From contig CANCGR010000201.1 of assembly GCA_947377625.1 (NCBI GenBank), forward strand, positions 1 through 5,825: DNA of 5,825 nucleotides, read 5' to 3'. The stretch comes from Gammaproteobacteria bacterium (GTDB taxonomy: Bacteria > Pseudomonadota > Gammaproteobacteria > Pseudomonadales > Pseudohongiellaceae). Below the pieces are notes generated by a model. It did no database searches. It worked only from the letters and a program-made list of their open reading frames with translations, and was not told the DNA's origin. Each line of letters begins with the position of its first letter. Within the stretch, counting starts at the first letter, position 1. A program made the translations under genes and the position numbers. Shown in pieces: positions 1 through 5,215 of the stretch.

Positions 1-1
1 C

Positions 2-118
2 GGCGTGAAGGGTGCGGCGATGGTGGCCATGCGTGATCTGGAGGCCAGCTTTAGCCTGGGCTTTGCCGAAGTGCCCGAAATCAAGCACTGGCTGCAGGCA
101 AATAATCGCGACAAGTAA
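2..118 (+). CDS. 3' end of an unidentified protein-coding gene (partial)
   Basis: An open frame enters from the left edge and ends at TAA (116-118), giving the last 38 residues of a protein. The tail contains the stretches MVAMRDLEASFSLGF and PEIKHWLQANNRDK. It looks like a soluble, mostly helical, charged C-terminus with no membrane segment. I do not recognise the family from this fragment and assign no function. The frame is open from the first base and codon use resembles that of the downstream genes, which supports it being real. The next gene starts 60 nt later on the same strand with its own Shine-Dalgarno sequence. Co-transcription is possible but not shown, and no terminator hairpin was seen in the gap. 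Confidence 0.7.
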   Translation, partial: GVKGAAMVAMRDLEASFSLGFAEVPEIKHWLQANNRDK

Positions 119-178
119 CGGGGCGCGGGGCAGAATACTGTGGAATTGAGCCTGCTTGCCGCTTGAGGGTGAACATCC

Positions 179-835
179 ATGTACAAGGTCTTGGGCGCCG
201 CGCTGCTAATGGCCGCTCTGGGCGCTTGCACCACCACCCATATCGACCAGTTCCGGCAGGGCACCACCCACATCAAGAAAGGCGAGAGCATCGTCATTCT
301 CGGCCGCCGCCAGAATATCGGCTACGACACCGCCGGCACTTTTGTGAATTGTGTGGCCACCACGGTTGCCACTGGCGATGATCGCATCAAGGTGGTTCCG
401 GAACAGGAATTCCTGGATGCCATGTTTCCGTATTTTGAACCACGCACGGCGCCGATGCGCACCGCCAATCTCAAGCAATTGATGACCATCAGTGCCGCCA
501 AAAAGCGCATCGAAGACTATGGCATTGAATACATTGTGTGGGTCGATGGCACTACCCTGCGCAGCGACAGAAGCGGCGGCATGAGCTGCGGCATCGGCCC
601 GGGCGGCGGTGCCTGTTTCGGTTTTGGCAGCTGGCAGGATGATTCGAAATTCGAGGCGGAAGTGTGGGATCTCAACACCCTGGAATCAGTAGGCTCGATC
701 AGCACTGACAGCAACGGTCAGTCGTATGTACCTGCGCTGGTGGTGCCTATCCCGTTGATTGCCCAGGTTGAGGCCGGTGCTTGCAGCGGGCTTGGCAATC
801 AGCTCAAGCTTTTCATTGGTGGCAAAGGCAGTTGA
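179..835 (+). CDS. Envelope lipoprotein of unknown function
   Basis: This encodes a 218-residue protein with a short hydrophobic signal ending in the lipobox LGAC (acylated Cys17), followed by Thr, so an outer-membrane lipoprotein is expected. The ATG at 179 is preceded by GAGGG (165-169) at 9-nt spacing. After the lipobox come an alpha/beta-looking section (SIVILGRR near residue 37, EYIVWVDGTT near 120), a Gly-rich loop with two cysteines (Cys137 and Cys146) and a VEAGACSGLGNQL segment near the end (Cys202). The order 'strand, helix, VWVDG strand, FEAEVWDL strand' resembles the layout of TolB-N/CsgG-like envelope proteins. That is an inference from pattern only, and I recognise no named family. 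It ends 14 nt before an M48 protease lipoprotein gene, so the two products may act together in the envelope. Confidence 0.85.
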   Translation: MYKVLGAALLMAALGACTTTHIDQFRQGTTHIKKGESIVILGRRQNIGYDTAGTFVNCVATTVATGDDRIKVVPEQEFLDAMFPYFEPRTAPMRTANLKQLMTISAAKKRIEDYGIEYIVWVDGTTLRSDRSGGMSCGIGPGGGACFGFGSWQDDSKFEAEVWDLNTLESVGSISTDSNGQSYVPALVVPIPLIAQVEAGACSGLGNQLKLFIGGKGS

Positions 836-849
836 AAACCACAGCATTC

Positions 850-2283
850 ATGAACTTGCATCGTTTGACATCGGCGCGCTCGTTGCCCGCTTCACTGCTG
901 CTCGCCCTGCTGCTGGGCAGTTGTGCCAGCAACCCCACCGGCGGTGCCAATTTCGTGCTGATGAGCGAAAAAAGCGAACTGGAAACAGGCAGGACCGAAC
1001 ATGAAAAACTGCTTAAATCCTCGCAGATTTATCATGATGCGAAGCTGCAGACCTTCGTGGAAAAAGTCGGCAAGCGTCTGGCCGCCATCTCGCATCGGCC
1101 TGAGCTGCAATACCACTTCACGATCATTGACAGCCCCGACATCAACGCCTTTGCGTTGCCGGGTGGCTATATCTACGTCAATCGTGGTCTGGTGGATTAT
1201 CTGACTTCTGAATCACAACTGGCCGCGGTGATGGGCCATGAGATCGGCCATGTCACAGCACGTCATGCGGTGCGACAAAGTACGGCGCAAACCACCTCCA
1301 AAATTCTCAGCACTGCGGCGGTGTTGGCAACCGGCGTAAGCTCGCTCGGCAACACCGCCAACCTGTTCGGTGGCGCGCTGATCAGCGGCTACGGCCGCGA
1401 AATGGAATTGGAAGCTGATGGTCTGGGTGCTGAATATCTGGTGAAGGCCGGTTATGACCCCAATGCGATGGTGGAAGTGATCACCGTGCTGAAGAACGAA
1501 GAAGACTTCAATCGCAAGAATGGCAAACAAGCACCCGCCTACCACGGCTTGTTTGCCACGCATCCACGCAACGATACCCGTTTGCAGGAAGCGATAGCCA
1601 AGAGCAGCACCGTGAAAGCGGAAGCCTTTGTTACGGTAAACCCGGAAGATTTCAGAGTCGCCACCACCGGTTTGCTGGTGGGCCCGTCAATACAGAATCT
1701 GGCTGGCAGCCAAAGCCGCAACCGTTATTATCAAACCCTGCTCAACTACACGCTGGTGCTGCCCGATGCCTGGAATCAGCAAGAAACCACCACCACGATG
1801 ACAGCCACTGCGCCACTCAGTGAAGGCACGCTCAAAATTGAAGCGCAGCGTCTGCAGCAAAACATCAAGCCACAGCTGTTTATTCATGACGTGCTGAATA
1901 TTGCCAATCTGGAACGCCCTGAGGCCTTGAATCAGTACGGGCTTGATGGCTATACCGGCATCAATGCGGCCAATGGCGAGCGTGTCGCCGTGCTCTACTA
2001 CGCCAACCGCGCCTACATCATTACTGCCAGCGGCCACACTGATGCAGCCCACGCAGCCATGCTCGACTCCATCAAGAGCTTCCGCCCGATAGCCCCCAAG
2101 GAAATTGCCATCGCCGACCCAATGAAAATCAACTGGGTGCAAGCCGATGGCCGCAGCACCTACGCTGATCTTGCCCGCCAGAGTCGGCTGCCGGAATCGG
2201 CGGAAGCAACTTTGCGCCTGATGAATGGCGACTACCCTGCCGGCCAGCCCAAGGCTGGGCAGTGGATAAAGCTGGTCAAATAG
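850..2283 (+). CDS. M48 family zinc metalloprotease, lipoprotein
   Basis: This is a 477-residue peptidase of the M48 (Ste24/HtpX/BepA) family, expected to degrade or mature proteins at the periplasmic face of the envelope. Residues 1-25 form a lipoprotein signal ending in the lipobox LGSC (Cys25). The catalytic motif HEIGH is at 130-134. The third zinc ligand lies in ELEAD at 186-190, as in BepA. Before the catalytic helix is a typical INAFALPGGYIYVNRGLVDYL strand-turn region. The C-terminus (about 430-477), with DLARQSRLP, LRLMNGDYP and GQWIKLV, matches the LysM-like tail of Pseudomonas-type M48 lipoproteins. No TPR repeats were seen, so it is not a full BepA orthologue. I chose ATG 850 because it starts directly at a lipoprotein signal. 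A TTG at 781 would add 23 residues and overlap the upstream gene. No clear Shine-Dalgarno precedes 850, suggesting coupling to the upstream lipoprotein. Confidence 0.93.
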   Translation: MNLHRLTSARSLPASLLLALLLGSCASNPTGGANFVLMSEKSELETGRTEHEKLLKSSQIYHDAKLQTFVEKVGKRLAAISHRPELQYHFTIIDSPDINAFALPGGYIYVNRGLVDYLTSESQLAAVMGHEIGHVTARHAVRQSTAQTTSKILSTAAVLATGVSSLGNTANLFGGALISGYGREMELEADGLGAEYLVKAGYDPNAMVEVITVLKNEEDFNRKNGKQAPAYHGLFATHPRNDTRLQEAIAKSSTVKAEAFVTVNPEDFRVATTGLLVGPSIQNLAGSQSRNRYYQTLLNYTLVLPDAWNQQETTTTMTATAPLSEGTLKIEAQRLQQNIKPQLFIHDVLNIANLERPEALNQYGLDGYTGINAANGERVAVLYYANRAYIITASGHTDAAHAAMLDSIKSFRPIAPKEIAIADPMKINWVQADGRSTYADLARQSRLPESAEATLRLMNGDYPAGQPKAGQWIKLVK

Positions 2284-2290
2284 ACTGGTG

Positions 2291-2392
2291 CTAGTGCCCG
2301 CTGGCAATAGTCATGCTGAGGGCAACCAGAAATCCCATTACTGCGCATAGACAAATCACCAGTACAGTAAAGTTGCGTTGCAAGGTGTTCAC
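2291..2392 (-). CDS. Single-span membrane microprotein, 33 residues
   Basis: Reading the - strand from GTG at 2392-2390 gives a 33-residue protein ending at TAG (2293-2291). It has a short polar N-terminus (MNTLQRN), one continuous hydrophobic helix of about 23 residues (from FTVLVICLC through ALSMTIA, residues 8-30) and the tail SGH. AGGAG lies exactly 7 nt before the start, which is better than the site of its divergent neighbour. Positively charged Arg6 before the helix and none after it suggest the N-terminus is cytoplasmic. Upstream there is an FNR/Anr-like box at the class II distance. Size and topology resemble small oxidase-associated subunits such as CydX or CcoM, but the sequence is not one I recognise, so no function is assigned. 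It is convergent with the M48 gene, 7 nt apart. Confidence 0.6.
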   Translation of the reverse strand: MNTLQRNFTVLVICLCAVMGFLVALSMTIASGH

Positions 2393-2399
2393 GAGCTGT

Positions 2400-2404
2400 C
2401 TCCT
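2400..2404 (-). promoter_or_regulatory. Shine-Dalgarno of the 33-residue microprotein
   Basis: The - strand reads AGGAG here (within CAGGAGA), 7 nt before the GTG start at 2392. This is the main evidence that the short reading frame is translated and that GTG is its start. Confidence 0.65.
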
Positions 2405-2423
2405 GTTTTACAAATTGCCAGGC

Positions 2424-2429
2424 ATTGTG
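2424..2429 (-). promoter_or_regulatory. Candidate -10 element for the microprotein
   Basis: The - strand reads CACAAT, a 4/6 match to TATAAT that keeps the key second A and last T. If the FNR-like box at 2452-2465 is centred at -41.5, transcription would begin near 2417 and this hexamer falls exactly at -12 to -7. The leader would be about 25 nt and include the AGGAG. This is an inference from spacing. Confidence 0.4.
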
Positions 2430-2451
2430 CAATCTTTGAAAAAAAGCAGCC

Positions 2452-2465
2452 TTGATTCGCGTCAA
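2452..2465. promoter_or_regulatory. FNR/Anr-type binding site
   Basis: TTGAT-TCGC-GTCAA matches the FNR/Anr consensus TTGAT-N4-ATCAA at 9 of 10 positions. It lies in the 121-nt gap between the divergent microprotein (-) and zinc-ribbon (+) genes. Its distance to the candidate -10 on the - strand fits a class II activated promoter. On the + strand the equivalent position (2488-2493, TCACTT) is a poor -10. The site would link expression to low oxygen if the host has an FNR/Anr regulator. No such regulator gene is in this window. Confidence 0.5.
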
Positions 2466-2474
2466 TCGTTTACG

Positions 2475-2484
2475 CTGTGCACAG
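2475..2484. repeat. Perfect 10-bp palindrome CTGTGCACAG
   Basis: A perfect palindrome lies 9 bp to the right of the FNR-like box, in the same intergenic region and 29 bp before the zinc-ribbon start. It might be a second operator. The same 10-mer also occurs inside the amidohydrolase coding region (near 2933-2942), so chance is a real possibility. Confidence 0.3.
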
Positions 2485-2513
2485 ATGTCACTTTTTGCAG
2501 GCTCCTTTTCGTG

Positions 2514-2795
2514 ATGCACCGTTGCCCCCACTGTCAGCAGGCCGGTTTTACTGACTTGCAGAAACTCACTTTGCTGTGGCTGCAGCCAAGACCCTGCAAG
2601 ATTTGTCATAAAGCTGCGTTTATGCCGGTCCGTAATGTGGTGGTGGCATTGATCATATGGACTTTGCTGACTTGGGTTTTTATCGGCGCGGCGTTTTACA
2701 TGCGCAACATCCTGTTCATGTTGGGGACCATTCCTGCCGCAATGCTCGCCGTGGATAAATGGATACGCAAAGCGCCACTGATTGCGTATCAATAA
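2514..2795 (+). CDS. Small zinc-ribbon membrane protein
   Basis: This is a 93-residue protein. A CPHC pair (Cys4, Cys7) and a CKIC pair (Cys28, Cys31) form a probable four-Cys zinc ribbon at the cytoplasmic N-terminus. It is followed by two hydrophobic spans (about 39-63 and 65-84, with Arg64 between them) and a short basic tail. The layout resembles small gammaproteobacterial membrane proteins with CPxC/CxxC N-termini and, loosely, DUF983. I cannot assign a function. The start at ATG 2514 places CPHC right at the N-terminus, as in such proteins. A longer frame from 2313 would run through the divergent microprotein and the FNR-like box and is rejected. GTG 2511 is a possible alternative. The ribosome site is weak (CAGG, 12 nt away), so expression may be low. 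It is divergent from the microprotein gene and 39 nt upstream of the amidohydrolase gene. Confidence 0.75.
   Translation: MHRCPHCQQAGFTDLQKLTLLWLQPRPCKICHKAAFMPVRNVVVALIIWTLLTWVFIGAAFYMRNILFMLGTIPAAMLAVDKWIRKAPLIAYQ
2762..2790 (+). repeat. 9-bp perfect inverted repeat at the end of the zinc-ribbon gene
   Basis: GATACGCAA (2762-2770) and TTGCGTATC (2782-2790) are perfect reverse complements with an 11-nt loop. The structure ends 2 nt before the zinc-ribbon stop codon and about 45 nt before the amidohydrolase start. No T-run follows, so it is not a standard Rho-independent terminator. It may be an mRNA hairpin separating the two genes or an operator for the amidohydrolase operon. Confidence 0.5.
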
Positions 2796-2819
2796 CAACA
2801 GTATTTGAATTTCATAGTT

Positions 2820-2826
2820 GAGGGGA
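2820..2826 (+). promoter_or_regulatory. Shine-Dalgarno fixing the amidohydrolase start
   Basis: GAGGGGA lies 8 nt before ATG 2835. This decides for that start over the upstream TTG at 2805, which would place the site inside the coding region and add ten residues before the signal peptide. Confidence 0.7.
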
Positions 2827-2834
2827 AAGCCGCC

Positions 2835-4520
2835 ATGACCAGACGCAACATCGGGCCTGTAACATTTGTCCATTCATTACTGGCCACCTCGCTGCTGTTG
2901 AGCAGCCACGGGCTTTATGCACAAACGCCAGGCTGTGCACAGGTCAATGATCTGCAACTGACCAATGGCGCCATTCACACAATGGATGCTGCTGATACGG
3001 TGGTGGCAACTCTGCGCATTCAGGACGGGCGCATCGTGGGCAGCGGCAACACTACGCCGCCCACTACTGCCTGCACGCGCACGATTGATTTGAAAGGCCG
3101 CACGGTGGTGCCGGGCTTGATCGACAATCACAATCACATCGTACTGCTCGGCCTGCGTCCCGGGCATGACACACGGCTTGAGAGTGCTACGTCAATTCCG
3201 GAGCTTGTCGCCACACTCAAAGCCCGCGCAGCACAAGTGCCGAAAGGCGAATGGCTTACCGCGATTGGCGGTTTCGATATCAGCCAGTTCACACCGCCGC
3301 CGGAAAAACCGCGCTTCCCCACCATGGCGGAGCTCGATGCAGCGACTGCCCAACATCCCATTTATGTGCAGCAAGGTTTTGCCGGCCCCGGCGTGACCAA
3401 CAGTGCCGGCAAGAAATTCTTCGAGAGCAAAGGCATTACCGTGGGTACTGACGGCTCACTCGCTGGCGGCGCCACGCCGAATGCTTCCACCAAAGCCTTG
3501 TTTGCACTGAAGCAACTGCAAACCGAAGCCGACAAGAAACGCGGCACCCTGGATGCGTTGAACTATGCGGTGAGCCTCGGCATTACCACGCAGCTTGATC
3601 AAGGCGGCTTCCCCGAAACCAACTCTGATGCTGATGGTGTCGCCAGCTTTGACGGCTATCGTGCTTACGATGCACTGCTGTCGATCTATCGCGAAGGCAA
3701 ACTGCCGAACCGCACGCGCATCAATTATCTGCACATGGAAACTGATCCGGCCACGCCGCAACTGCAAGCGCGTCTGAACAATGTGTTTCCTGAATTCGGT
3801 GGCGACATGCTGAAGGTGGTTGGCATTGGTGAGTTCACTGCGGGTTCTTCGCCCATCATCATGCAACCCTCTACCGAATGGATGAATGGTACACGTCTGG
3901 TGGCCAAAGCTGGCTGGCGCAATGAAAACCATTCGCTGACGGCCACTGACTACAAGACCATCATCGATGGCTGGCAGAAGATCAACGATGAGATCGGTGG
4001 TGACGGCATCAAGAAGCTCGGCTGGGTAGTAGCCCATGTGCCATTCATTACTGAGGAATATGCACTCAAGCTGAAAGCACTCGGCGGTGGCGTGAGCGTA
4101 TTGGGCGGCTGGCGCTATGTGATTGGCACCGAGAAAAACAACGGCCCGCCGTTTCGCATGCTGCAGAAGCTGGGCATTCCGATGGGTATGAGTTCGGATG
4201 GCATGCAGATTTCACCGATGAACCCATGGATAGGACTTTACTATGTGGTAACCGGCAAGAATGCGCGCGGTGAATTGATCAACGGCGACCAGACGCTTTC
4301 GCGCAGTGATGCGCTGCGGCTTTACACGGCGTCCAATCGCTGGTTCTTGCGCGAAGATGACATCGGCAGTCTTGAGCCGGGCAAACTCGCCGACCTTGTC
4401 GTGCTTGATCGCAATTATTTCGACACGGCCAAAGTCAGTGATGAAAACCTCAAGACCTTGCACTCGGTGCTAACGCTGGTGGGCGGCAAGATCGTCTATG
4501 GCGATCAAAGCAAATTGTGA
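2835..4520 (+). CDS. Exported amidohydrolase, YtcJ/Amidohydro_3 type
   Basis: This is a 561-residue metal-dependent hydrolase of the amidohydrolase superfamily, expected to cleave an amide or related C-N bond. The substrate cannot be told from sequence. Residues 1-29 form a signal peptide (basic MTRR, a hydrophobic core, cleavage after LYA), so the enzyme acts in the periplasm or outside. A beta-sandwich part follows (DLQLTNGAIHTMDA, about 43-57). The TIM barrel then begins at VVPGLIDNHNHI with ligands His99 and His101. His366 (in NENHSLTATD) takes the place of the usual HAxGD histidine. His401 (VAHVP) and Asp455 (SSDGMQ) complete the site. The end (SLEPGKLADLVVLD, VGGKIVYG) is the usual returning beta-sandwich. 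Homologues in this group include N-substituted formamide deformylase and many uncharacterised enzymes. It is followed after 21 nt by a Rid-family gene, probably in one operon. Confidence 0.9.
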   Translation: MTRRNIGPVTFVHSLLATSLLLSSHGLYAQTPGCAQVNDLQLTNGAIHTMDAADTVVATLRIQDGRIVGSGNTTPPTTACTRTIDLKGRTVVPGLIDNHNHIVLLGLRPGHDTRLESATSIPELVATLKARAAQVPKGEWLTAIGGFDISQFTPPPEKPRFPTMAELDAATAQHPIYVQQGFAGPGVTNSAGKKFFESKGITVGTDGSLAGGATPNASTKALFALKQLQTEADKKRGTLDALNYAVSLGITTQLDQGGFPETNSDADGVASFDGYRAYDALLSIYREGKLPNRTRINYLHMETDPATPQLQARLNNVFPEFGGDMLKVVGIGEFTAGSSPIIMQPSTEWMNGTRLVAKAGWRNENHSLTATDYKTIIDGWQKINDEIGGDGIKKLGWVVAHVPFITEEYALKLKALGGGVSVLGGWRYVIGTEKNNGPPFRMLQKLGIPMGMSSDGMQISPMNPWIGLYYVVTGKNARGELINGDQTLSRSDALRLYTASNRWFLREDDIGSLEPGKLADLVVLDRNYFDTAKVSDENLKTLHSVLTLVGGKIVYGDQSKL

Positions 4521-4527
4521 GCAACTG

Positions 4528-4533
4528 AAGGAG
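4528..4533 (+). promoter_or_regulatory. Shine-Dalgarno fixing the Rid-family start
   Basis: AAGGAG is 8 nt before ATG 4542 but only 2 nt before the in-frame GTG at 4536. The ATG is therefore the start. Confidence 0.75.
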
Positions 4534-4541
4534 CAGTGATC

Positions 4542-4937
4542 ATGCACACACGCAATATCAATCCCTGGCTCTGGCAAGACCCACTGTCTTTCTCGCAGGC
4601 AGTGGAGACTGATGCGGGCGGTAAAGTGCTGTACTGCTCCGGTCAAACCTCGGTTGATGCTGACGGCAAACCCTTGCACCTTGATGACATGCGCGCACAA
4701 ATCGCCCAAGCCTTCGACAATCTCGCAACTGTGCTCGCGCAAAGCGGTTACATGCTGACGCAAGTAGTGCGGCTCAACTATTACACCACCGACATGGCCG
4801 CCTTCAACGCAGCCTATGATGTCGTAACTGAATACCTGCGCGAGTGCTCTATAAAACCAAGCGGCACTCTGCTGGGCGTAGCCACACTGGCAATGCCTGG
4901 CTTGTTGGTGGAACTGGAAGCGACTGCTGTTCGCTGA
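4542..4937 (+). CDS. RidA/YjgF/UK114-family protein lacking the catalytic Arg
   Basis: This is a 131-residue cytoplasmic protein with the full Rid (YjgF/YER057c/UK114) chorismate-mutase-like fold signature. It shows VLYCSGQTSVDADGKP (29-44), QIAQAFDNLATVLAQSG (53-69), VVRLNYYTTDMAAFNAAYD (75-93) and a GTLLGVATLAMPGLLVELEATAV end. Members usually form trimers with the active site between subunits. In E. coli RidA, Arg105 starts the matching end block and is needed to hydrolyse reactive enamines/imines. By eye alignment the position here is Gly108, with no Arg nearby. It therefore looks like one of the Rid4-7 type subgroups rather than true RidA, and ridA is not given as a symbol. The 21-nt gap after the amidohydrolase suggests a shared operon, in which it may process or bind a product of that pathway. 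No signal peptide is present. Confidence 0.88.
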   Translation: MHTRNINPWLWQDPLSFSQAVETDAGGKVLYCSGQTSVDADGKPLHLDDMRAQIAQAFDNLATVLAQSGYMLTQVVRLNYYTTDMAAFNAAYDVVTEYLRECSIKPSGTLLGVATLAMPGLLVELEATAVR

Positions 4938-4961
4938 TACCGTAGCGGTATAGCGGCTATA
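4937..4961. repeat. Two overlapping inverted repeats after the Rid gene
   Basis: ATACCG-TAG-CGGTAT (4937-4951) is a 6-bp stem with a 3-nt centre. It shares three bases with TATAGC-G-GCTATA (4949-4961), a second 6-bp stem. The first overlaps the last base of the Rid stop codon. The same stretch contains a direct repeat, TAGCGGTA/TAGCGGCTA. No T-run follows directly. It could be a weak terminator, an mRNA end structure or a protein-binding site. Confidence 0.5.
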
Positions 4962-4989
4962 TACAGGATTCTTTCTTTACAGATTCTTT
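4962..4989. repeat. Tandem near-repeat TACAGGATTCTTT / TACAGATTCTTT
   Basis: TACAGGATTCTTT (4962-4974) is repeated as TACAGATTCTTT (4978-4989), differing by one deleted G, with TCT between them. It lies just after the overlapping palindromes. The role is unknown. Confidence 0.5.
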
Positions 4990-5011
4990 GAACAAGCACT
5001 TGATGCCCGCT

Positions 5012-5034
5012 GCGGCATGTAACGCGGCATATAA
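5012..5034. repeat. Tandem near-repeat GCGGCATGTAA / GCGGCATATAA
   Basis: Two 11-bp units (5012-5022 and 5024-5034) match at 10 of 11 positions with a 1-nt gap, giving a 12-bp period close to one helical turn. ATGCC (5003-5007) before them can pair with GGCAT (5014-5018). It is a possible regulatory site for the downstream gene. Confidence 0.45.
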
Positions 5035-5068
5035 AGTTTCTTCGCATTGCCTCCTTTCTGATTTACCA

Positions 5069-5080
5069 AAAATTAATTTT
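5069..5080. repeat. 12-bp AT palindrome AAAATTAATTTT
   Basis: A perfect palindrome lies inside the most AT-rich part of the gap (about 5061-5092), roughly 140 nt before the DUF3718-like gene. It may be part of a promoter or a binding site for a global regulator, but AT-rich palindromes this short also arise by chance. Confidence 0.35.
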
Positions 5081-5215
5081 CCTTTTCTCTTCGCTGAAGA
5101 ACGCAAGCGCATACTTTGCGCACGCATGGAAGCTGCCGCAGAAATCATGGTCTGCACAAAGCAATGCTGAGGGGTGTTGTGAATTTTCCTCAACCACGTT
5201 TTACAGGAGCTGTTT

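Larger units (their letters stand above)
4938..5215. other. Non-coding gap with short repeats; no convincing gene
   Basis: This 278-nt stretch separates the Rid gene from the DUF3718-like gene. Frames on either strand of up to about 100 residues can be read, but none has a properly spaced ribosome site together with protein-like composition. It holds the overlapping palindromes above, tandem near-repeats at 4962-4989 and 5012-5034, a 12-bp AT palindrome at 5069-5080, and a small GCGCA/TGCGC hairpin at 5107-5121. It must contain the promoter of the next gene if that gene is independent, but no -35/-10 pair with good spacing was found. A small RNA gene cannot be excluded. Confidence 0.5.

Noticed and set aside
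134..139. AATACT as a -10 for the lipoprotein gene
   Set aside because: No acceptable -35 sits 16-18 nt upstream; the match alone is not enough.
781..849. TTG start giving the M48 protein 23 extra N-terminal residues
   Set aside because: It overlaps the upstream lipoprotein gene and would bury the lipoprotein signal; ATG 850 begins directly at the signal peptide.
1687..2307. 206-residue frame on the - strand
   Set aside because: Antisense to the well-supported M48 gene; no recognisable domain, and the composition looks like a reversed reading.
2476..2491. CRP-like site TGTGC-N6-GTCAC
   Set aside because: Half-sites are one base out of register with TGTGA-N6-TCACA, and several key bases differ.
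2313..2513. Long upstream extension of the zinc-ribbon frame (160 residues in total)
   Set aside because: The extra 67 residues are low-quality and run through the antisense microprotein, its ribosome site and the FNR-like box.
2232..2873. 213-residue frame on the - strand
   Set aside because: Covers the ends of three better genes and the intergenic control region; no family features.
3456..4037. 193-residue frame on the - strand
   Set aside because: Shadow of the amidohydrolase gene, which has conserved motifs on the other strand.
4536..4541. GTG start for the Rid-family gene
   Set aside because: Only 2 nt from AAGGAG; ATG 4542 has the proper 8-nt spacing.
5000..5035. Promoter TTGATG ... 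TATAAA before the DUF3718-like gene
   Set aside because: The spacer would be 24 nt, too long for a sigma-70 promoter.
4814..5047. 77-residue - strand frame preceded by AGGAGG
   Set aside because: The AGGAGG is only 2 nt from the ATG, and most of the frame is antisense to the Rid gene. The match to a ribosome site is probably chance.
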